A DNA stretch of 64,000 bases. Origin: Nostoc sp. CHAB 5844 (GTDB lineage: Bacteria; Cyanobacteriota; Cyanobacteriia; Cyanobacteriales; Nostocaceae). The DNA lies in NCBI RefSeq assembly GCF_020829595.1, contig NZ_JAIVFW010000001.1:186001-250000 (forward strand), written 5' to 3'. This document shows positions 55,494-63,964 of this stretch, piece by piece. Each line of letters begins with the position of its first letter. Positions within the stretch are counted from its first letter, which is position 1. A program made the position numbers and the translations under genes. The notes under the pieces were generated by a model. That model saw only the letters and a list, made by a program, of their open reading frames with translations. It ran no database searches and had not been told where the DNA came from.

Positions 55494-55557
55494 GAGAAAA
55501 AAGCCGCTGCAACTCACAGTTGTACGGCTTTCGGTGTGGTATGAGGAGCTTAACTAA
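55494..55557 (-). ncRNA. yfr1: Yfr1-like small RNA, copy 2 (diverged core)
   Basis: On the minus strand: a -10-like TATCAT (55563-55568), then a segment with the core CTCCTCATACCACACC and finally a long GC-rich hairpin (AAAGCCG...CGGCTTT with a second stem TGCAACT/AGTTGTA) ending in six U. Layout, spacing and about 64-nt length match copy 1 and published Yfr1 RNAs (54-69 nt), but the core differs at one base from the conserved CTCCTCACACC. Boundaries are estimates. Confidence 0.75.
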
Positions 55558-55663
55558 ATCTCATGATACGGTAACTGACTAGTTTGCTATATGCTCGTAA
55601 CAATTTTGGTAACAGAATTTTTTGCAAGTACTGACCGAATGCTTAAGTATACTCTTTTGAGAC

Positions 55664-55729
55664 AAAATAAAAACCGTAGAAAGATATAATTTCTACGGCT
55701 TTATAGTGTGGTGTGAGGAGACTTAACTA
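55664..55729 (-). ncRNA. yfr1: Yfr1-like small RNA, copy 1
   Basis: On the minus strand: -10-like TATGAT (55735-55740), a small hairpin AGTTAAG region, the unpaired ultra-conserved Yfr1 motif CTCCTCACACCAC (complement of 55706-55718), and an intrinsic terminator (CCGTAGAAA/TTTCTACGG, 55674-55698, then U-rich). This is the known architecture of Yfr1, a cyanobacterial regulatory RNA whose CUCCUCACAC core pairs with ribosome-binding regions of mRNAs such as those for outer-membrane porins. Ends are estimated from the promoter and terminator. Confidence 0.88.
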
Positions 55730-55850
55730 ATCTCATCATATAACCCTTGGGAGGATTATTTACTGACACTTAATAAAATTTGCTAGCAAGATTATCGTTT
55801 GATGACATAAACCTAAATTCTTATGTTTTTAATTCCTTCTGGAGCAAATT

Positions 55851-56858
55851 TTAGATTAAAGCTCCACCACAGCTAGAACCACTTCCAGCCGTACAACCAT
55901 AACAATAGGCAGCGGTTTGTACTTCAGAAATTAAGTCTAAATTACCTGCTGCTAATAGTTGAGTAAGTGTTAAGTTTTCTCCATTGGCATTTTTTGCTGG
56001 TAGATTCATCATTTGGTTAAAATCGCAATCATAAACATTGCCTAAATAATCAATCGAAAGCTCATTACGACACATTAAATGCTCAATGGTACTGACATTA
56101 AAATGAGATTCTAAAAATTGTAGATAGGGAATGTACAGTTTTCTACGCTCTAAATACATTTTAGTTCTACCAACTGGTAAATTAGTAATTGTAAATAAAT
56201 TATTAAATTGAATATCAAAACTGTCTTTTAAAAACTTTTTATAATCTTTCTCTAAATTGTTTTGATCAGGGGATAAAGCAAACTTTTCACCTGTGGGCAA
56301 TTGAGGATTATAAACTAAATCTAAAATTAAATTAGGCTCTTGACCATAGCCGACTTTGTTGAGCCACTGCAAAGCTTTGATAGAATTATCAAAAACACCA
56401 GCACCGCGCATTTTATCAACATTATCTGCTAAGTAACAAGGCAAAGAAGCAACTATTCTAACTTGATGTTGAGCAAAATATTCTGGTAGATCATCAAAAC
56501 CTTCTTCAAAATAAATAGTCAAATTAGACCGAACAATTACCTGTTTGCCAGTTTCTCTAGCTGCTTCTACGAGTGGTTTAAACCCATAATTCATTTCTGG
56601 TGCACCACCAGTTAAATCAACAATCTCAATTTCGCTTAATTTATGAATTAATTCAATTAATTGTGTGCAAACTTCTGGAGAAAGTTCTTCTGTACGTTTT
56701 GGGCTGGCTTCAACATGACAATGGGTGCAGGCGAGGTTGCAGCGTTTACCCAGGTTGATTTGTAAAACAGTAATTTTCTTTTTAGTTAAAGAGGTGTTTA
56801 ATTTATGTTTGAATGCAGTAACTTTTGGATTGATTTCGTTGATTGAGGTAGTTTGCAT
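55851..56858 (-). CDS. arsS: Arsenosugar biosynthesis radical SAM protein ArsS
   Basis: A 335-residue radical SAM enzyme with the iron-sulfur motif CNLACTHC at C40, C44 and C47, then HVEASPKR and the DLTGGAPEMN region, and a C-terminal Cys-rich part (CYGCTAGSGSSCGG) that fits a SPASM-like or auxiliary cluster site. ArsS makes 5'-deoxyadenosyl (dimethylated) arsenicals, an early step of arsenosugar synthesis. It is in the same operon as arsM, with a PiT permease gene between them. Sequence and context agree on this call. Confidence 0.92.
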   Translation of the reverse strand: MQTTSINEINPKVTAFKHKLNTSLTKKKITVLQINLGKRCNLACTHCHVEASPKRTEELSPEVCTQLIELIHKLSEIEIVDLTGGAPEMNYGFKPLVEAARETGKQVIVRSNLTIYFEEGFDDLPEYFAQHQVRIVASLPCYLADNVDKMRGAGVFDNSIKALQWLNKVGYGQEPNLILDLVYNPQLPTGEKFALSPDQNNLEKDYKKFLKDSFDIQFNNLFTITNLPVGRTKMYLERRKLYIPYLQFLESHFNVSTIEHLMCRNELSIDYLGNVYDCDFNQMMNLPAKNANGENLTLTQLLAAGNLDLISEVQTAAYCYGCTAGSGSSCGGALI

Positions 56859-56909
56859 AAGTTTATCTTCCTGATTTGAAATAAATATAATTAAGGCATG
56901 AATAAATCT

Positions 56910-57869
56910 CTAGCCTTGCAATAATCTATAAGCTATACCACTAACAATTGCGGCAGTGGGTAAAGTAAAAGTCCAGGAAACAATAATTTGAAAAAAAACA
57001 CGTAAATTAACTTTTTTCTCAGTCAAGCCTACACCAACAATGGAACTAACTGCAACATGAGTTGTAGAAATAGGCAAACCTAAATAACTCGCTGCGATCG
57101 CTAAAAATCCTGTAACAATATTAGCAGATAAACCTTGAGTAGAATTCATCGCGGTAATTCTTGTACTCATAGTTTCGGCGATTCTTTGGGAGTTGAGTAA
57201 ACCACCTAGTCCCATTGCCATTGCTATAGTTAACATTCCGCCTTGAATAGAAAAATATTCAATAATCATAATAATAGCAACTAGTTTCGGAGTGTGATTC
57301 ATGCCTCTGGCAAAACTGACGACTCCAGCGCTGATAAAATGCAGAGTGTCTAGCATTTTTTGATTGGCAAACAAGTTAAATTGAGCATCAAAATATGCAA
57401 CTAACTTATAAATTACTGCTCCAAAAAGAATGGCAATGAGAGGACTAAAAAATAAAGGTACAATAAAAGAGTTTACTAATACATTAAAATTAACTTTGAG
57501 ACCGATCGCTACTAATCCTGCTCCTAGCAACCCACCTGTTAAACTGTGAGTTGTGGAAATCGGAAATCCTGTCAAAGCAGCCATCAACACGGTTACGCCA
57601 GCTGCGATCGCCACGGCTAAATGAATTTCTGGCACATTGGCAATTTCATCAGGAAAAATGCCTTGTCCAGAAAAGTTTTTTACTAATGCACTAGCCAGAA
57701 ATATCGAAGTTACTGCACCAGCAAATGTCATAATTGTTGCCCACAAAATCGCTGTTTGGTAGCTAGTTGTACCGCTGCCAAACAGCGTTGCTACACCTTT
57801 AAAGTTGTCATTTGCTCCATTAGAGTAAGCTAAAAATAGCGTAGCCAAAAATAAACTAATAATTAACAT
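56910..57869 (-). CDS. PiT-family inorganic phosphate permease
   Basis: A 319-residue integral membrane protein. It has the PiT signatures YSNGANDNFKGVATLFGSGTTS near the N terminus and ISTTHVAVSSIVGVG/ISTTHSLTGGLLGAG repeated in two halves, with about ten hydrophobic segments. It carries phosphate, and related permeases carry arsenate. Placed directly between arsM and arsS (51 and 15 bases from them), it could supply arsenate or exchange phosphate in arsenosugar synthesis, but transport of arsenic is inferred only from this context. Confidence 0.92.
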   Translation of the reverse strand: MLIISLFLATLFLAYSNGANDNFKGVATLFGSGTTSYQTAILWATIMTFAGAVTSIFLASALVKNFSGQGIFPDEIANVPEIHLAVAIAAGVTVLMAALTGFPISTTHSLTGGLLGAGLVAIGLKVNFNVLVNSFIVPLFFSPLIAILFGAVIYKLVAYFDAQFNLFANQKMLDTLHFISAGVVSFARGMNHTPKLVAIIMIIEYFSIQGGMLTIAMAMGLGGLLNSQRIAETMSTRITAMNSTQGLSANIVTGFLAIAASYLGLPISTTHVAVSSIVGVGLTEKKVNLRVFFQIIVSWTFTLPTAAIVSGIAYRLLQG

Positions 57870-57884
57870 TTTGGAGTTTAAGTT

Positions 57885-58853
57885 TTAACAGCAACCACCA
57901 CCGTTATAGTGCCAGGTTGAATCAGTTATCATGATTTGTTTTGGCTGCAAACCTGCCAGTTTAGTAGCAGTTTTATCACAGACTGCTGCGGGGATACCAC
58001 GCTGAAGCAGATGTCCTGCTCCATCATCAAATAAAGATTCTGCACCAGAATAAATTGCTGTCTTGCCAGTAAAAATACAAGCGCCATCTTCGGGAATTGC
58101 AACTTTGAAAGAAACCGAATCAAGACTTTCTAAAAGTAGGTTTTCTTCTAAGTTGTAAGTTTGAGCATCAAGTAACCGATAAGGACGACGGGCGCGAATT
58201 TCAATTTGACCAAAGCCAGCATCAATAATGCGTTGGGTATACTCTTGATAGGTAAGTGCGCCTGATAAACACATGGCTCGTAGTCGCTCATCTTGTTGAA
58301 GATGGGCAGGAATCGGACGTGTAGCAATGGGATCGCTCATCTGCAACCGTCCACCTGGTTTCAGCACACGATATGCTTCTTTTAAAGCTCTGGTTAAATC
58401 TTCTGGCTCAAAAATATTGAACAGGCAATTCTGCGCCACAATATCTACCGAAGCGTCAGCTACAGGCAAATTAAAAGCATCACCTGCCCGAATTTCAACA
58501 AAATTTGCATCAAACCAGGGATTTTCTGTGGCAGCAATTTCTAAGTTACGTGTAGCAGCCTCACGCATGGCTGCAACTGGTTCAACAGCAATTACAGCAC
58601 CAGCACGGCGAGAAAAATAAGCGAATTGCAACGCCTCTAACCCTCCGCCAACGCCAACATACAGCACCGTTGGTTGGTTGGTAAGTTCTGTAGCGTGAAC
58701 AGTTGTACCACAACCATAGTTCATTTCTTGCATAGGCAAAGGAATTTTCAAGCCAGGGAATTGCAAGGGTGAACTTTGGACACAACAAAGTCCTACTTGT
58801 GGTGTTTCTGCAACTTCGCGGTAAAATTCTGCCGCTGTTTCTAGATATGTCAT
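57885..58853 (-). CDS. arsM: Arsenite S-adenosylmethionine methyltransferase, arsenosugar-type
   Basis: A 322-residue SAM-dependent methyltransferase with binding motif VGVGGGLEAL (66-75) and EPVAAMREAA. Cys residues that bind As(III) in ArsM are present at C48 (MNYGCGTTV) and C143 (QNCLFNIF), with a further pair C23-C24 near the N terminus, and the protein ends GGGCC. It methylates arsenite; in cyanobacteria the products feed ArsS. First gene of the arsM-PiT-arsS group, with 15 bases to the permease. A related C-terminal domain follows the methyltransferase core (from about residue 200), as in other arsenosugar-linked ArsM proteins. Confidence 0.9.
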   Translation of the reverse strand: MTYLETAAEFYREVAETPQVGLCCVQSSPLQFPGLKIPLPMQEMNYGCGTTVHATELTNQPTVLYVGVGGGLEALQFAYFSRRAGAVIAVEPVAAMREAATRNLEIAATENPWFDANFVEIRAGDAFNLPVADASVDIVAQNCLFNIFEPEDLTRALKEAYRVLKPGGRLQMSDPIATRPIPAHLQQDERLRAMCLSGALTYQEYTQRIIDAGFGQIEIRARRPYRLLDAQTYNLEENLLLESLDSVSFKVAIPEDGACIFTGKTAIYSGAESLFDDGAGHLLQRGIPAAVCDKTATKLAGLQPKQIMITDSTWHYNGGGCC

Positions 58854-59007
58854 TACAGTCTTGATTTTGGGTTTTTTCGTAGATACTCAACTCTGTGCAT
58901 CCTAATATAACTGACTATTGCCTAAATGAATTTCTCCTGAGAGGGGGAAGTAAGAGGAAAGTATGAAGTGTGAAGTGTGAAGTATGAAATTTTATCTTCT
59001 TGCCTTC

Positions 59008-60018
59008 TCACATTTGAATGACAACTTTACCGAAGTGGGCGGCAGTTTTGAGGTAGCGATAAGCTTCTGGGGCGGCGGTGAACGGAAACACTAGATCAAT
59101 GATGGGGAAAATTTGATGTTGAGAGATTGCTTGATTCATTGTTTCAAACATTTCTCGACTACCTACATAAATTCCTGGTACTGTGAGACTTTTAAATAGA
59201 ATGGGCATGGGATCAATCTCACGTCCTCTACCTGTCAGCACACCGATTAAGCTAACACGTCCGCCAATTCTGACGGCTTGTAGTGATTTTGGTAAAGTAC
59301 CTGTGCCGCCTACTTCGACTACATGATCTACACCAATGCGATTTGTTAACTCGTAAACTTGCTTTTCCCAATCGGGTGTGGTTTTGTAGTTGATAACTTC
59401 ATTAGCACCCAGTTTTTTCGCTTGTGCTAATTTCTCATCGCTGCTGGAAGTAATGATGACTCTTGCACCGTGGAGTTTGGCAAACTGAAGGGCAAAAATC
59501 GAAACTCCTCCAGTACCCAGCAATAATACAGTGTCATTGGTACGGATGTTACCTTTCGTAACTAAGGCGTGCCAAGCTGTAACAGCAGCACAAGGTAAAG
59601 TTGCCCCTTCGTTGTAGGAAAGGTGATCTGGTAAAATGACTAGCCCATCTTGGTGTAGCACAACGTATTCAGACAGCATTCCATCGATACTGCCGCCCAA
59701 GTCTGACTTCATTTTCTCTCTGGTTAAGGAGCCGTAAATCCAATCTTGGAAGAAAATCCCGGCGACGCGATCGCCTGTTTTCACCCGTGTTACACCTTCA
59801 CCTACTGCGACAACTTCCCCCGCACCGTCAGACATGGGAATTAAAGGATATTTCAACCCAGAACCGTAGCTTCCCTCAGCTACAAGTAAGTCACGATAGT
59901 TCAGGGATGTTGCTTTTACCTTAATCAGAACTTGTCCAACTGCGGGTTGGGGTTGAGGACGTTCGACTAGCTTCAAAGCATCAATTCCAGAATTGCTTTG
60001 GATTTCATAAGCTTGCAT
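59008..60018 (-). CDS. Zinc-independent alcohol dehydrogenase/quinone oxidoreductase family (MDR)
   Basis: A 336-residue medium-chain dehydrogenase. It has the GroES-like half with LVAEGSYGSGLKYPLIPMSDGAGEVVAVGEGV and a Rossmann half with LLLGTGGVSIFALQFAKLHGA and VDHVVEVGGTGTL. No structural zinc lobe cysteines are present and the catalytic Cys of zinc enzymes is replaced (LNYRDLLVAE), so it fits NADPH:quinone-type reductases. Substrate is unknown. It is separated from the arsM gene by 154 bases with a tandem repeat at 58957. Confidence 0.93.
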   Translation of the reverse strand: MQAYEIQSNSGIDALKLVERPQPQPAVGQVLIKVKATSLNYRDLLVAEGSYGSGLKYPLIPMSDGAGEVVAVGEGVTRVKTGDRVAGIFFQDWIYGSLTREKMKSDLGGSIDGMLSEYVVLHQDGLVILPDHLSYNEGATLPCAAVTAWHALVTKGNIRTNDTVLLLGTGGVSIFALQFAKLHGARVIITSSSDEKLAQAKKLGANEVINYKTTPDWEKQVYELTNRIGVDHVVEVGGTGTLPKSLQAVRIGGRVSLIGVLTGRGREIDPMPILFKSLTVPGIYVGSREMFETMNQAISQHQIFPIIDLVFPFTAAPEAYRYLKTAAHFGKVVIQM

Positions 60019-60073
60019 AAACTTGCACCATCAAGTCATTATTGGTCATGATACTACTGGCTGATTAATGAAA

Positions 60074-61201
60074 TTAATAAATAATTCCTAGTACAAATTC
60101 TCCTTGATTCACAGCCTGATTCGTGGCAACATCATAAATCAATCCATTGTGTTCAGCATAGATTTCAATTACTTTAGGCAATGCACTTTCTTTGTTAAAA
60201 CTGAGAATTTGATAAAGTTTATCTCCAGCTTGAACTTCACTACCTAATTCGACTCTCGATTGAATCATGCCGCCTGCGATCGCATAATATTTAGTTCTGT
60301 TACTGCTGGCGAAACAAGCCATTACATGGTTTTCTATTTTTTGATGAAAGTTAGCAGTTTTTAATATACCTTTCTGTATTAAATAATTTTTCACACCTTG
60401 AACACCCTTAGCAACAGAATGCGGATTTATCTGCATTCCTGCACCTAATTCCAGTGTCCAAGCTTCAATATCAAATTTGATATTCCTGCCTAAACTATGA
60501 AAACAAGCTTCTAATGCTAACCAAGGTTTGATAAACGCTTCATCAAAAGCATCACCATCGTATTTATCAAGTAATATGCCATAGTTGAGCAGAAAGTATG
60601 CTGCGCTATCTTGGCGATCGCAGAAATAATATATATAGTCTAAACCTTGATTTGTGGAACTGTGTAAGTCAATCAGGTAATCGGCATCTAAACTGAGATT
60701 TTGCAATTTATAGCTAAATTGATCAGTGAAAGGTAAGCTACTAGAGAAATTAATTTTCTCTAACTTTTCAGCAAATTTATTTTTAATTTTACTCAGATAA
60801 TTTTGTCGAATCACTTCTGGCTCAAGCAGTAATTGAGATTTAGCAAATTCTTCTAAATCCTCACATTCCTTTTCATAATCCCAAAAAATCCGGTTCCAGT
60901 CTCTAGCTTCGTAAACACAGTGTCTTCCATGAGAAAAATGTTGAGCGCGTTCATTTGTCCCCATCGGATTGCACACAGGGACTAGCCAAATTTCTCCAAC
61001 TAAATCAGTAACATTTATGGATAGTAAAAATTCTATTAGTTGGTGAATAACAGCGTTACCAGAAATTTCTGCACCGTGTAAGTTAGATTGAATATAAACT
61101 TTTTTACCTGGATAAGCGCCAATAAATTTGTAAACTTGTAAAGACAGGCGATCGCCAGAGGCCATTTGCCGTAAAAATATTGTTTCAATCTGCGGAATCA
61201 T
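60074..61201 (-). CDS. Succinylglutamate desuccinylase/aspartoacylase family protein
   Basis: A 375-residue zinc-dependent amidohydrolase of the AstE/AspA (M14-like) family. Zinc ligands are HGAE (H42, E45) and H180 in DADYLIDLHSSTNQG, and NPMGTNER and WNRIFW lie between them. The C terminus has a biotinyl-like fold (AEHNGLIYDVATNQAVNQGEFVLGI), seen in several deacylase families. The substrate is an N-acyl amino acid or a similar amide, not identified. 55 bases separate it from the MDR gene, so they may be one operon. Confidence 0.9.
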   Translation of the reverse strand: MIPQIETIFLRQMASGDRLSLQVYKFIGAYPGKKVYIQSNLHGAEISGNAVIHQLIEFLLSINVTDLVGEIWLVPVCNPMGTNERAQHFSHGRHCVYEARDWNRIFWDYEKECEDLEEFAKSQLLLEPEVIRQNYLSKIKNKFAEKLEKINFSSSLPFTDQFSYKLQNLSLDADYLIDLHSSTNQGLDYIYYFCDRQDSAAYFLLNYGILLDKYDGDAFDEAFIKPWLALEACFHSLGRNIKFDIEAWTLELGAGMQINPHSVAKGVQGVKNYLIQKGILKTANFHQKIENHVMACFASSNRTKYYAIAGGMIQSRVELGSEVQAGDKLYQILSFNKESALPKVIEIYAEHNGLIYDVATNQAVNQGEFVLGIIY

Positions 61202-61358
61202 GGCAAAATTTGATGTTGATTTCGTATTGAAATAAAAATGTCGGATGAAAGCGCAAATATCTTTCCTGCATCTTCACTCAACCTACTCTTAATACATTTC
61301 GGTTAACATTTCAATTATCTTTAGATCCCCCCAGCCCCCCTTAATCCCCAGGGCTGTT

Positions 61359-61451
61359 TCATTTCACAAGATGAAGGAGTTTGTCAATATCGTGAGAGAG
61401 AAATCTTTGTGCAATTGTGATGGAATGATAACCATTGCGCCGGAGGATGTT
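61359..61451 (-). pseudogene. Transposase C-terminal remnant
   Basis: The minus strand encodes NILRRNGYHSITIAQRF, LSHDIDKLLHLVK and a stop (TGA at 61359-61361), which looks like the last 31 residues of a DDE transposase of the ISAs1-like kind. No upstream part of the transposase is present: the remnant abuts the inverted repeat at 61449. Family assignment is tentative. Confidence 0.55.
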
Positions 61452-61470
61452 AAGAGCGAGCGCTCTTAAC
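61449..61470. repeat. Perfect inverted repeat GTTAAGAGCG-AG-CGCTCTTAAC
   Basis: Ten-base arms around two bases, lying exactly between the transposase remnant and the stop codon of the kinase remnant. It could be an inverted end of an IS or an old terminator. Confidence 0.6.
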
Positions 61471-61845
61471 ATGGAAAGATTTGCTGGAGCGTTGCCAAGA
61501 CGGATTGTGGAACAATATTTCCGGGTATATTTCCGTCAATAATCCAACAATCAATTCCTAAACTAGAAATAGCCAAAAACTCTTCTACTTTCTGGGACAT
61601 ACCACCAGTAACATCAACTGACTCACTTTTGCCTATAGCAGTTTAATAGTATTATATTTATGCGCTGACTGGTAGACAAACGAACCAGCACCATTGCCAA
61701 TAATGAATTTCAAACTAGGATTTTGTTTGATTAGTAGGTTAATTTCCCCGACTAGTTGTTGCATAATTTTGGGTCGAGCCGTGTAAGGTTGGTTCTTATC
61801 AGTAATTAAAGAACCTCCCAGCTTGATCAATACTAGCTCTAGCAT
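61466..61845 (-). pseudogene. Isopentenyl phosphate kinase-like gene with internal deletion
   Basis: The N-terminal part (61845 to 61633) encodes LVLIKLGGSLITDKNQPYTAR and SLKFIIGNGAGSFV, the nucleotide-binding start of amino-acid-kinase-fold isopentenyl phosphate kinases. The C-terminal part (about 61640 to 61466) encodes VDVTGGMSQKVEEFLAISS and WIIDGNIPGNI in another frame, which is the family's C-terminal end. About 150 codons in the middle are missing, and the two ends are in different frames, so the gene is dead. IPK is part of a modified isoprenoid route. Confidence 0.8.
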
Positions 61846-61947
61846 GAAATATAGATAACTATACCGTAATGACTAGCAAAAAGCTTACCACGAAGCATTA
61901 AAAATTATGCTTGTACTCAGATAAAAATGATGTTGATAGCAACAGAA

Positions 61948-61979
61948 AACAGGCAACAGTATAAATGCTGTTGCCTGTT
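61948..61979 (-). terminator. Terminator hairpin downstream of small gene
   Basis: Perfect 12-base arms AACAGGCAACAG and CTGTTGCCTGTT around an 8-base loop, followed (minus strand) by a T-rich stretch. It lies 57 bases after the stop of the 62036-62296 gene. Confidence 0.65.
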
Positions 61980-62035
61980 CAAAGTAATCGCTTGTTAGTC
62001 CACAAGTCAAATATGACTATTACATTTGTTATTTA

Positions 62036-62296
62036 TCAATCACAGAAATTATCCACTCTGATATCCCGTAAGATTTCCGAAACCTGCCATCCTGAATTGG
62101 CGATAGATAAAACTACAGGATTATCCCGCACGGGAATATAGTTAGTCTCTCTACTTTCTACTACATTGGGTACTGGTTTTTCCTCAACTGTAGCTTCTTG
62201 GCTATCAAAATCATCTAGTGAAAGATTTTCTTCTTCTATCTGTTTTATCTTTTTCAGGATTAATTTTTCCGATTTTTTGATTAGTCGTATGTCCAT
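62036..62296 (-). CDS. Small hypothetical protein
   Basis: An 86-residue ATG-started frame. The N-terminal 20 residues are rich in Lys and Ile (IKKSEKLILKKIKQIEEEN), followed by an acidic linker and a C-terminal NPVVLSIANSGWQVSEILR. No known domain. A good terminator hairpin lies downstream, which supports transcription of a real gene. No function can be given. Confidence 0.55.
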   Translation of the reverse strand: MDIRLIKKSEKLILKKIKQIEEENLSLDDFDSQEATVEEKPVPNVVESRETNYIPVRDNPVVLSIANSGWQVSEILRDIRVDNFCD

Positions 62297-62742
62297 GATG
62301 ATTTGTTAAGCCTTAAAGTTTGACAAAGAAATAAGCAACAAGACGTAGATTCTTAGAGAGTTCAAGAACTTATTCAAGAATCTTGAGCGAAATCCGCAAA
62401 AAGCTTTATGAACTTGGGTGTTGAAAAAATTACCTAAGAAAATCTAGGATACATCAAAATTGATTTAAAATCCGCAGACTAAACTGAAAAATTTAGGGAA
62501 TTACAGATGAAGAATTAAAATCAGCGCTAGTATCATCCATCAAGCACAATACGCTCTATCCAATCAACGTGATAGATTTTTTCTCTGTTTGTATGAAACT
62601 CTCTGCTTGTAAGGGTGTGTTGTTTGGGAGGAAACGAAGCAGGAATTGCTGGAACAGGACAAATAATGGTGGTGTAGTCTTATAGGCACTTCACAGGGTT
62701 AAGTTTGCAGATTTTATCAAAAATTTAGCGCGATCACACCAA
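62297..62742. other. Intergenic region without a recognised gene
   Basis: About 450 bases. No frame has convincing codon use; it may be decayed sequence given the gene remnants on both sides. GTATTACAAAAAAAGA and TTCTTAGAGAG stretches are not recognisable signals. Confidence 0.45.
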
Positions 62743-62901
62743 TTACTGTAGCTGGTTAAAATCTTTTTTTGTAATACTCAACTGTTTAAGAATTTCATCA
62801 AATAATCGACTACCAATTTCAGCTTTGCCATGAATTGGAATGTTAGTTGTTCGTACATCTGGATGCTGCCAACAAGCAGAGGTTAGGTAGGCATTACTCA
62901 C
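62743..62901 (-). pseudogene. HicA-like toxin remnant (C-terminal half)
   Basis: A frame of about 50 codons encodes ACWQHPDVRTTNIPIHGKAE and IGSRLFDEILKQLSITKKDF, matching the C-terminal half of HicA-type mRNA interferases (pattern HPD.R.T.VPvHg..eIg..ll..Il...gi). The conserved N-terminal part with the start and Gly-Ser-His is missing; the only possible start is a GTG 2 bases from the DUF29 stop codon. No HicB is seen. It is a decayed toxin gene. Confidence 0.65.
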
Positions 62902-62902
62902 C

Positions 62903-63349
62903 TTACTTTAAATAATTGTCAATAGCTTCTTCTAGTGTAAAAGGAGATTCTTTAGGAAAGAAATTTAATTTAATGCCTGTTTCATCAGCAGCTTTAAGAC
63001 GGGCTTTTTGATAACAATCTTCAAATACTTCTGTAAGTAGAGGTTGCAAACTTGGACTATCTTCTAATAAAGCTTCAATACAGATGCGTTGTTCTGTAAT
63101 AGTGCTGCGCCAACTTTCGCTACGCTTTTCCGGTTGATAGTGCCATTTAATTAAATGCATTAACAGCACAATTAATCGACTTTTTAATTCTCGTTTTTCA
63201 CTTCTCCCCATGCTTTCAATCTCTTCAATGAGATTAGGTAAATCTATTTCATTTAGTTTATGTTCTTTTAATTTTTGCACAATTGTTTGTGTCCATAAAT
63301 AAAAGTCTTGTTCATACAAGTTTTGGGTATTGGCAGATTGAGTATTCAT
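62903..63349 (-). CDS. DUF29 family protein
   Basis: A 148-residue member of the DUF29 family, which is expanded in cyanobacteria. Typical features are the N-terminal YEQDFYLWTQTIVQKLKE, EIDLPNLIEEIESMGRSEKREL and LLMHLIKWHYQPEKRSESWRSTI, forming a helical domain. Function is not known; members are sometimes linked to mobile elements and toxin-like genes. It is followed by the HicA remnant and preceded by a DUF559 remnant. It appears intact. Confidence 0.85.
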   Translation of the reverse strand: MNTQSANTQNLYEQDFYLWTQTIVQKLKEHKLNEIDLPNLIEEIESMGRSEKRELKSRLIVLLMHLIKWHYQPEKRSESWRSTITEQRICIEALLEDSPSLQPLLTEVFEDCYQKARLKAADETGIKLNFFPKESPFTLEEAIDNYLK

Positions 63350-63544
63350 TGGTATTCCCGATTTAACTGTATCTTATACCTGACGCTAGGTTTATGGTGG
63401 TTTTTGATTGTCAGCGTGAGGAGGTTGTGATTTAAATTTTAAGCGTTTAGAGGAGGCGATCGCGTCTGGTATTTAGAGGTGCGATCGCACTAATTACCGA
63501 AGCAGGACTTTTCCCCTTCCCTACGAGGGAAGGGGGTTAGGGGG

Positions 63545-63964
63545 TTAGGTTTCTTCAAAACACGCTTGAGAGATAAGCATCAAAACCTGATCAAGTTCCT
63601 GTTTCACTTCTTCATTTTTAATCCTTAACAAACGCAATCCTCTGGCTAATAAAACTTTGTCACGTTCTGCATCATATTCAGCTTGTTGTTCATGAATTTT
63701 TCCATCTACCTCTATCACTAATCTAGCGGCATGACAGTAAAAATCTGCAATAAAACCATCAATAATTTGCTGACGACGAAAGTGTAATCCATTGAGGCGA
63801 TTACCACGAAGATGTTGCTAAAGAATTTTTTCTGCTGGTGTCATTTGGCTACGAAGTTCTTTAGCAAGCTGAATTTTATCTAGGTTTATTGTTTGTCCGA
63901 TGACTATGTGATGAGTTACATCTTCTTTACGTGGGGATTTGTGTGGCGGTGTTTGATTACTCAT
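63545..63964 (-). pseudogene. DUF559-family endonuclease-like gene with a nonsense codon
   Basis: The minus strand encodes a DUF559 (restriction-endonuclease-like) protein of about 139 residues: start MSNQTPPHKSPRKEDV, then LAKELRSQMTPAEKIL, a stop TAG at 63818-63820 (in frame), and QHLRGNRLNGLHFRRQQI, IDGFIADFYCHAARLVIEVDGK, ending SQACFEET. The stop lies where the family has Trp (LW.hLR), so TGG to TAG is the simplest explanation. All other conserved residues (E..L...LR, D.y......vievDG, D..r...L...G) remain. A single nonsense change broke an otherwise intact gene. Confidence 0.85.
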
